The notes below the pieces were generated by a model. The model saw only the letters and a list, made by a program, of their open reading frames with translations. It was not told the origin of the DNA and made no database searches. DNA of 64,000 bases from Heloderma charlesbogerti (lineage: Eukaryota > Chordata > Lepidosauria > Squamata > Helodermatidae). Made by a program: the position numbers and the translations under genes. The stretch lies in NCBI GenBank assembly GCA_026122225.1, contig JANEZZ010002065.1, positions 620,001 through 684,000 on the forward strand. The letters are read 5' to 3'. This document shows positions 57,603 through 64,000 of the stretch, piece after piece (positions within the stretch are counted from its first letter, which is position 1; each line of letters begins with the position of its first letter).

Positions 57603-59339
57603 GTGTTTAGGCCCCCTTGGGACTGATGCCAAGCAGTGCATGTATATAAGTTCTAGGGGTGTGGCTAGCCCCAGTGGAGGCTGGTGGCTCCAAATTCAGT
57701 GGGGCTGTGAATCCATTCTAGGTTTCATTCAGAACCAGCCAGAACTTAAAGGGGGTATCCAAGGGGCTGAACCCTATCCTCAAGATAAGTTCAGCACTTT
57801 GGTTAGCACATTGAGAGTTCTTCTGGCTGGTTTGGACTGAAACCTGGAACGGAGTCACAGCCTCACCGAAATCGGAGCCACCAGCCTCCACTGGATAGCC
57901 CATTCATTAACAAGAGCCCCTTCACACTTTCATACTCAATGCCTGAATTTCATACTCAATTCTGACCATCATCTTGTAGTGCTGTAACATAAATATCCAC
58001 ACGCACACATACACACAGTTGCAGAGATGCAGAACACACTTTTTTATTACCAGGGATGCTAACGGCATCTACTCCCCTACTCTGCCTCCAAATTGCCTGT
58101 TCCTCTGAGCTTAGCTGGAGGGAAAGTTATTTTCCCAGCAACAATATTTTGTTACTGTTGTAATGCAGAGTATTTGGGGCTGGCTCAGTCTTGAAGGGGC
58201 AATTAAGACCCCATTGCTTCCCAAAACCTGCTCTTGAGATGAAAACTGCTAGAATTGGTTTATTGATATGGATCAACTTGGTGCTTGCCAGTTTTGGACT
58301 CTCATCAGGGGTGTGACTATAGGGATAGTCATGATGAGCATCTGCACTTCAAAATTTACCATTACACCACTGCACGTACACATGCACACCTGAGAGTATC
58401 TATTTTCACTCTGAAAAATCAGCTTGTATAATTTCTGTTAAAGTTAAGGACATAATCTGATGCATTTCCTGACATGTTTCCTTTCAGATCAGAATGACAA
58501 ATCTTGACTGGCTGTGATCAGCTTGCATACACAGAGTTGTGCATATACAGAAGTGAAATGGAGCTTATCAGAGATGAAATCTGCCCTGAGGAACCATGAA
58601 GAAGGTTATACCATAAATTAGCTATATCCAAAAAGCCTTCAAATCATGATATAAAAATAAGAACTACTTAAAATACGTAGTGATGCCATATTCTGATTAG
58701 AGTTTACTATAATCTCTCACTACCACATTATTTGATGGGAAGGGATGGAAAGGGGAAATTATACTTTGACAAGAGCCAGGTTTTCTTATTACTAGATATG
58801 GGTTTAAGAATTCTATTCTAACCAAGAAATTTCTGTTCATTTGTTTTCAACATTATATTGTGTGTGTACGACACACACACACACGCACACCACTATAATT
58901 TTGAATTATATAATTACATAATAAATATATACTTTATGTAATCAATCATATATTTTATATCAAAACCTTATATATTCTCAAAAACCTTTTAAGCTAGCAT
59001 TTACATAGCTTTGTTTACAAAATCACATCATCTTCCAATAAATAACCTTCACTTGTTGCCAGATTTAACATTAAAGTTAAATAGTCACTTTGTTCCATAT
59101 ACCAGCTACATTTTAATGATTTTTTAAAACTAGCACTTTCTCCCATTTTTTCTTAGCCAGATTTGGATAAGTTTCTTCCTTTTCCATGGGAGAACATGAA
59201 GCTTCAACAACATGCAGGACTGAAGCTGCCATCTGACTGATTCATCAGGGATACAAGTCACCAGCAATCTGTAACAGATATCAATTTAACCGACATCCAG
59301 TTATGCCTTGAAATGCCACAAAAATCATGTCCCAACACA
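57603..59339. other. Intergenic DNA
   Basis: No gene recognised. CA microsatellite at 58869-58889. Confidence 0.4.
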
Positions 59340-59641
59340 GACCATATGGAACGCCATTGGTAGAGGCGTTCAGAGCACCGTCTGGTCCAGTTTTATTGGA
59401 TGAGTTTCAGTTACTGAGGCCTGAGGATGCGGACAAGGTGCTTGGCCAAGTCTGATCGACCACTTGTGTGCTTGACCCTTACCCTTCATGGCTTATTAAA
59501 TCAAACAAGGAGGGGTTGTCCGGCTGGATCCAGGAGGTTGTAAATTCCTCCTTGAGAGAGGGAGTGGTGCCTGCCGCTTTAAAGAGGCAGTAATTAGACC
59601 ACTCCTGAAAAAGCCTAACCTGGACCCAGAGGATGTTAACA

Positions 59642-62600
59642 ATTATAGTTGTTGTTGTTCAGTCGTTCAGTCGTGTCCAACTCTTCGTGACCCCATGGAC
59701 CATAGCACGCCAGGCTTTCCTGTCCTGCGCTCTCTCCCGGAGCATGCTCAAGTTCATATTCATTGCATCCGTGATGCTATCTAGCCATCTCATCCTCTGC
59801 CGTCCCCTTCTCCTTTTGCCTTCAGTCTTTCCCAGCATCAGGGTCTTTTCCAGGGAGTTTTCTCTTCGCATTAGGTGGCCAAAATATTGGAGCTTCAGCT
59901 TCATTATCTGTCCTTCCAATGAGCACTCAGGGTTGATTTCCTTTAGGATGGACTGATTGGACCTCCTTGCAGTCCAGGGGACTTGTAAGAGTCTTCTCCA
60001 GCACCACAGTTCGAAAGCATCAATTCTTCGGTTCTCAGCCTTCCTTATAGTCCAGCTCTCACAGCCATACATTACTACTGGGAAAACCATAGCTTTGATT
60101 AGACGGACCTTTGTCAGCAAGGTGATGTCTCTGCTTCTTACTATGCTGTCTAGGTTGGCCATAGCTTTCCTCCCAAGGAGCAAGCATCTTTTAATTTCAT
60201 GGCTACAGTCACCGTCTGCGGTGATCTTGGAGCCCAAGAAAGTAAAATCTGTCACTGCTTCCATTTCTTCCCCTTCTATATGCCAGGAAGTGATGGGGCC
60301 AGATGCCATGATCTTCGTTTTTTTAATGTTGAGTTTCAAACCAGCTTTTGCACTCTCCACTTTCACCCTCAACAAGAGGCTCTTGAGATCCTCTTCGCTT
60401 TCTGCCATTAGGGTGGTATCGTCTGCATATCGGAGGTTGTTGATAATTCTCCCAGCAATCTTAATTCCGACCTCTGATTCATCCAACCCAGCATTTCTCA
60501 TGATGTACTCTGCATATAAGTTAAATAAGCAGGGTGACAATATGCAGCCTTGTCGTACTCCTTTCCCAATTTTGAACCAATCAGTTGTTCCATGTCTGGT
60601 TCTTACTGTTGCTTCTTGACCCTCGTACAGGTTTCTCAGGAGACAGGTAAGGTGGTCTGGTACTCCCATCACTTTACGAATTTGCCACAGTTTGTGATCC
60701 ACACAATCAAAGGCTTTAGCGTAGTCAATGAAGCAGAAATAGACGTTTTTCTGGAATTCTCTTGCTTTCTCCATGATGCAGCGAATGTTGGCGATTTGAT
60801 CTCTAGTTCCTCTGCCTCTTCTGAACCCAGCTTGTACTTTCGGTAGTTCTCGGTTCGCATACTGCTGAAGCCTAGCTTGTAGGATTTTGAGCATCACCTT
60901 GCTGGCATGTGAAATGAGCGCAATTGTGCGGTAGTTTGAACACTCTTTGGCGTTGCCCTTCTTTGGAATTGGAATGTAAACTGACCTTTTCCAGTCTTGT
61001 GGCCACTGTTGAGTGTTCCAGATTTGTTGGCATATTGAGTGCAGCACTTTAACAGCATCATCTTTTAGGATTTTAAATAGCTCGGCTGGAATACTGTCAT
61101 CTCCGCTAGCTTTGTTGTTAGTAATGCTTCCTAAGGCCCACTTGACTTCACTCTCGAGGATGTCCGGCTCAAGTTCAGTGACCGCACTATCATGGCTATC
61201 AGGGACATGAAGATCTTTCCTGTATAGTTCTTCTGTGTATTCTTGCCACCTCTTCTTAATCTCATCTGCTTCTGTTAGGTCCCTGCCTTCTTTGTCCTTT
61301 ATCATGCCCGTCTTTGCACAAAACGTTCCCTTGAGATCTCCAATTTTCTTGAAGAGATCTCTAGTCTTTCCCATTCTGTTGTTTTCCTCGATTTCTTTGC
61401 ATTGTTCATTTAAGAAGGCCTTCTTGTCTCTCCTTGCTATTCTCTGGAACTCTGCATTCAGTTGGGTATATCTTCCCCTTTCTCCATTGCTTTTCGCTTC
61501 CCTTCTTTCCTCAACTACTTGTAAAGCCTCATCAGACAGCCACTTTGCTTTCTTGCATTTCTTTTTCTTTGGGATGGATTGAGTTGCTGCCTCCTGAACA
61601 ATGTTACGCACCTCCGTCCATAGTTCCTCAGGCACTCTGTCTATCAGGTCTAATCCCTGAAATCTATTCCTCACCTCCACTGTATATTCATCAGGGATAT
61701 GATTTAGGTCATACCTGAACGGTTTAGTGGTTTTCCCGACGTTCTTCAATTTAAGCCAAAATTTTGCAAGAAGCAGCTCATAATCTGAGCCACAGTCAGC
61801 TCCAGGTCTTGTTTTTACTGACTGTATGGAGCTTCTCCATCTTTGGCTGCAAAGGACATAATCAATCTGATTTCGATATTGACCATCTGGTGACGTCCAT
61901 GTGTAGAGTCGCCTCTTGTGCTGTTGGAAAAGAGTGTTTGCTATGATCAGCATGTTCTCTTGGCAAAACTCTATTAGCTTTTGTCCTGCTTCATTTTGTA
62001 CACCAAGGCCATGCCTGCCTGTTATCCCAGTGATTTCTTGACTTCCTACTTTAGCATTCCAATCCCCTATGATGAAGAGGACATCTTTTTTTGGTGTTAG
62101 TTCTAGAAGGTGTTGTAGGTCTTCATAGAACCGATCAACCTCAGCTTCTTCGGCCTCAGTGGTTGGGGCATAGACTTGAATTACTGTGATGTTGAATGGT
62201 TTGGCTTGGATTCGTACTGAGATCATTCTATCATTTTTAAGATTGTACCCCAGTACTGCTTTTCCCACCCTTTTTTTGACTATGAGTGCTACTCCATTTC
62301 TTCTAAGGGATTCTTGCCCACAGTAGTAGATATAATGGTCACCTGAGTTAAATTCGCCCATGCTTGTCCATTTTAGTTCGCTGATTCCCAAGATGTCGAT
62401 GTTCAATCTTGCCATCTCATGTTTGACCACCTCCAGCTTACCTTGATTCATTGATCTGACATTCCAGGTTCCTAAACAATATTGTTCTTTACAGCATCGG
62501 ATTTTCTTTTCACCACCAGACACATCCACAGCTGAGTGTCCTTTCGGGTTTGGCCCAGCCGCTTCACTCTTTCTGGCGCTACTTGGAAATACCCTCTGCT

Positions 62601-62871
62601 CTTCCCCAGTAGCATATTGGACACCTTCCGACCTGAGGGGCTCATCTTCCGGCGTCATATGTTTTAGCCTTGTGATACGTTCCATGGGGTTTTCTTGGCA
62701 AGAATACTGGAGTGGGTTGCCATTTCCTTCTCCAGAGGACCACATTTTGTCAGAACTCTCTGCCATGACCTGTCCGTCTTGGGTGGCCCTGCACGGCATA
62801 GCTTATGGCTTCACTGAGTTATGCAAGCCCCTTCGCCACAACAAGGCAGTGATCCATGAAGGGGATTATAG
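59642..62871 (-). mobile_element. BovB LINE copy IV, full length
   Basis: Body 59649-62864 with a 7-bp TSD ATTATAG (59642-59648; 62865-62871). The TSD matches the L2 sequence at the insertion point (AACAATTATAGGCC once BovB is set aside). Both ends complete. By eye it is very close to copy I. Confidence 0.95.
59659..62799 (-). CDS. BovB endonuclease/RT, full frame, altered catalytic His
   Basis: An uninterrupted frame of 1046 residues, one shorter than copy I because a codon is missing in motif A's tail (CVDHKLW instead of CVDHNKLW). RT boxes are intact: FIDYAKAFDCVDH, GVRQGCILSP, RYADDTTLMA. Endonuclease motifs WNVRS, SELKW, YAPT and GDWNAKVG are present. The terminal SDH box, however, reads SDY (GADCGSDYELL; CAT to TAT at about 61780), losing the histidine that AP-type endonucleases use in catalysis. 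The protein may therefore reverse-transcribe but not nick target DNA on its own. The loss could postdate insertion. Confidence 0.92.
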   Translation of the reverse strand: MPCRATQDGQVMAESSDKMWSSGEGNGNPLQYSCQENPMERITRLKHMTPEDEPLRSEGVQYATGEEQRVFPSSARKSEAAGPNPKGHSAVDVSGGEKKIRCCKEQYCLGTWNVRSMNQGKLEVVKHEMARLNIDILGISELKWTSMGEFNSGDHYIYYCGQESLRRNGVALIVKKRVGKAVLGYNLKNDRMISVRIQAKPFNITVIQVYAPTTEAEEAEVDRFYEDLQHLLELTPKKDVLFIIGDWNAKVGSQEITGITGRHGLGVQNEAGQKLIEFCQENMLIIANTLFQQHKRRLYTWTSPDGQYRNQIDYVLCSQRWRSSIQSVKTRPGADCGSDYELLLAKFWLKLKNVGKTTKPFRYDLNHIPDEYTVEVRNRFQGLDLIDRVPEELWTEVRNIVQEAATQSIPKKKKCKKAKWLSDEALQVVEERREAKSNGERGRYTQLNAEFQRIARRDKKAFLNEQCKEIEENNRMGKTRDLFKKIGDLKGTFCAKTGMIKDKEGRDLTEADEIKKRWQEYTEELYRKDLHVPDSHDSAVTELEPDILESEVKWALGSITNNKASGDDSIPAELFKILKDDAVKVLHSICQQIWNTQQWPQDWKRSVYIPIPKKGNAKECSNYRTIALISHASKVMLKILQARLQQYANRELPKVQAGFRRGRGTRDQIANIRCIMEKAREFQKNVYFCFIDYAKAFDCVDHKLWQIRKVMGVPDHLTCLLRNLYEGQEATVRTRHGTTDWFKIGKGVRQGCILSPCLFNLYAEYIMRNAGLDESEVGIKIAGRIINNLRYADDTTLMAESEEDLKSLLLRVKVESAKAGLKLNIKKTKIMASGPITSWHIEGEEMEAVTDFTFLGSKITADGDCSHEIKRCLLLGRKAMANLDSIVRSRDITLLTKVRLIKAMVFPVVMYGCESWTIRKAENRRIDAFELWCWRRLLQVPWTARRSNQSILKEINPECSLEGQIMKLKLQYFGHLMRRENSLEKTLMLGKTEGKRRRGRQRMRWLDSITDAMNMNLSMLRERAQDRKAWRAMVHGVTKSWTRLND

Positions 62872-62924
62872 GCCAGTGGCCAACACCCCCTTCCTGGGCA
62901 GGGTGCTTGAGCGGGTGGTTGTAG

Positions 62925-64000
62925 GACAGCTCCAGAGTCCAGGCACTCTTGAATGAAACAGATTATCTAGATCCATTTCAATCTGGCTTCAGGCCTGGTT
63001 TTGGAACGGAAACTGCCTTGGTCGCCCTGTGGGATGACCTCTGCCGGGAGAGGGACAGGGGGAGTGCGACCCTGTTGATTCTCCTGGACCTCTCAGCGGC
63101 TTTCGATACCATCAACCATGGTATCCTTCTGGATAGGTTGTCTGGGTTGGGAGTAGGAGGCACTGCACTACAGTGGTTCCGCTCCTACTTGGATGGCCGA
63201 TTCCAGAAGGTGGTGCTGGGGGATTACTGCTCTGTGCCATGGCAATTGTGCCATGGGGTTCCACAGGGTTCTATTTTATCCCCCATGCTGTTTAACATCT
63301 ACATGAAACCACTGGGGGAGGTTATCCGGAGGTGTGGGCTGAGGTGCCATCAATATGCAGATGACACCCAGCTCTACCTCTCTTTTACATCAAAACCAGG
63401 TGAGGCAGTGACTGTTCTGAATCAGTGCCTGGGCACGGTAATGGACTGGATGAGGGCTAATAAACTGAAACTCAATCCAGACAAGACGGAGGTACTGTTA
63501 GTGGGTGGTTCGTCTGCCCGGCTAGGTGATATTCAACCTGTTCTGGAGGGGGTTGCACTCCCCTTAAAGGATCAGGTTCGTAGTTTGGGGGTGCTCTTGG
63601 ATCCAGAACTGTCACTTGAGGCACAGGTGAACTCAGTGGCACGGAGCACTTTTTATCAACTTAGGCTGGTATACCAACTACGCCCTTCTCTGGACAGAGA
63701 TAGCCTAGTTACAGTTATCCATGCTCTGATGACTTCTCATCTGGATTACTGCAATGCATTATACTTGGGGCTGCCTTTGAAAACGGTCCGGAAACTTCAG
63801 CTGGTCCAAAATAGGGCAGCAAGATTGTTAACAGGGACTGGCCTGCGAGCTCATATTACGCCAGTACTTTTCCAGCTGCACTGGCTGCCAGTCCATTTCC
63901 GGGCCCGATTCAAAGTGCTGGTGTTAACATTCAAAGCCCTTAACGGCTTGGGGCCAGGTTACCTGAAGGATCGCCTCCTCCCATATGTGCCTGCCCGGAC
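62925..64000 (+). CDS. L2 reverse transcriptase, open to the window edge (partial)
   Basis: One frame stays open from 62925 to the end of the window (358 codons and continuing). It shows FQSGFRPGFGTETAL, then LLDLSAAFDTINH (motif A, about 63082-63120), GVPQGSILSPMLF (motif B, about 63256-63294) and YADDTQLYL (motif C, 63354-63380). Next come NKLKLNPDKTEVLL (motif D), SLGVLLDP, HLDYCNALYLGLP and VQNRAARLLTGTG, then LHWLPVHFRARFK, VLVLTFKALNGLG. These are typical of the L2 clade. Upstream, YRPVANTPFLGRVLER is in another frame; an extra base near 62936 separates the two. The gene is therefore a pseudogene by frameshift and by BovB insertion, though the RT core is well preserved. Confidence 0.85.

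Larger units (their letters stand above)
59340..64000 (+). mobile_element. L2 LINE, plus strand, continues past the window
   Basis: L2-type sequence begins around 59340-59400 (the start is not sharp) with GATGAGTTTCAG and the lead-in to the RT (RPLLKK, PEDVN at about 59600-59645). It is interrupted by BovB IV at 59642-62871, then resumes with YRPVANTPFLGRVLER and runs to the window edge. The 5' half with the endonuclease is absent, so it is 5'-truncated. Confidence 0.85.

Overview
The window reads as nuclear DNA of a squamate reptile, most likely a lizard. It holds four copies of the BovB (RTE-clade) LINE, together with L2, CR1 and L1-type LINEs, tRNA-derived SINEs and many hAT-type elements. 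BovB in this abundance points to Squamata; ruminants also have it, but the L2/CR1 complement and the short palindromic repeats do not fit a mammal. I found no convincing host protein-coding exon and no tRNA or rRNA gene. Everything below comes from reading the sequence; no database was searched.

Layout. 1-10759: mostly unique-looking DNA with a SINE, short palindromic repeats and a composite repeat (6625-7235) that recurs inverted at 15215-15675. 10760-13986: BovB copy I, full length, with an intact 1047-residue endonuclease/reverse-transcriptase frame and a perfect 9-bp target-site duplication (TSD). 14669-26890: an older hAT relic, SINEs, CR1 and RTE fragments, a microsatellite compound, a small inverted-repeat element and an L2 relic. 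27355-37219 plus 42151-42781: a cluster of hAT-type non-autonomous elements (A-G plus one partial copy), four of them with clear 8-bp TSDs. Their interiors are built almost wholly from nested perfect or near-perfect palindromes. 39580-41465: an L1-type element carrying only ORF1, with its own 13-bp TSD, resembling the half-L1 (HAL1) design of mammals. 46727-50435: a hAT relic with BovB copy II inserted in its last bases. 51790-56004: a three-level nest, with a solo LTR inside BovB copy III inside a hAT element, each level bounded by its own TSD. 59340-64000: an L2 LINE running off the window, interrupted by full-length BovB copy IV (1046-residue open frame).

The most unusual material is the palindromic hAT family. 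Each well-preserved copy is a palindrome made of smaller palindromes (three hairpin types in mirror order). Copies combine two unrelated terminal arms in different pairings. Nearly every arm carries a near-consensus 5' splice site pointing outward, and the GC-rich hairpins carry inverted ATGGCGGC cores like YY1 sites. My inference is that these may act as mobile bidirectional promoter/first-exon cassettes or as replication-hairpin-derived elements; the sequence shows the structure, not the function.

The nests give relative ages: hAT relics I, K and H are older than the BovB copies II and III, and the solo LTR is younger than BovB III. L2 is older than BovB IV. All four BovB copies lie on the minus strand.
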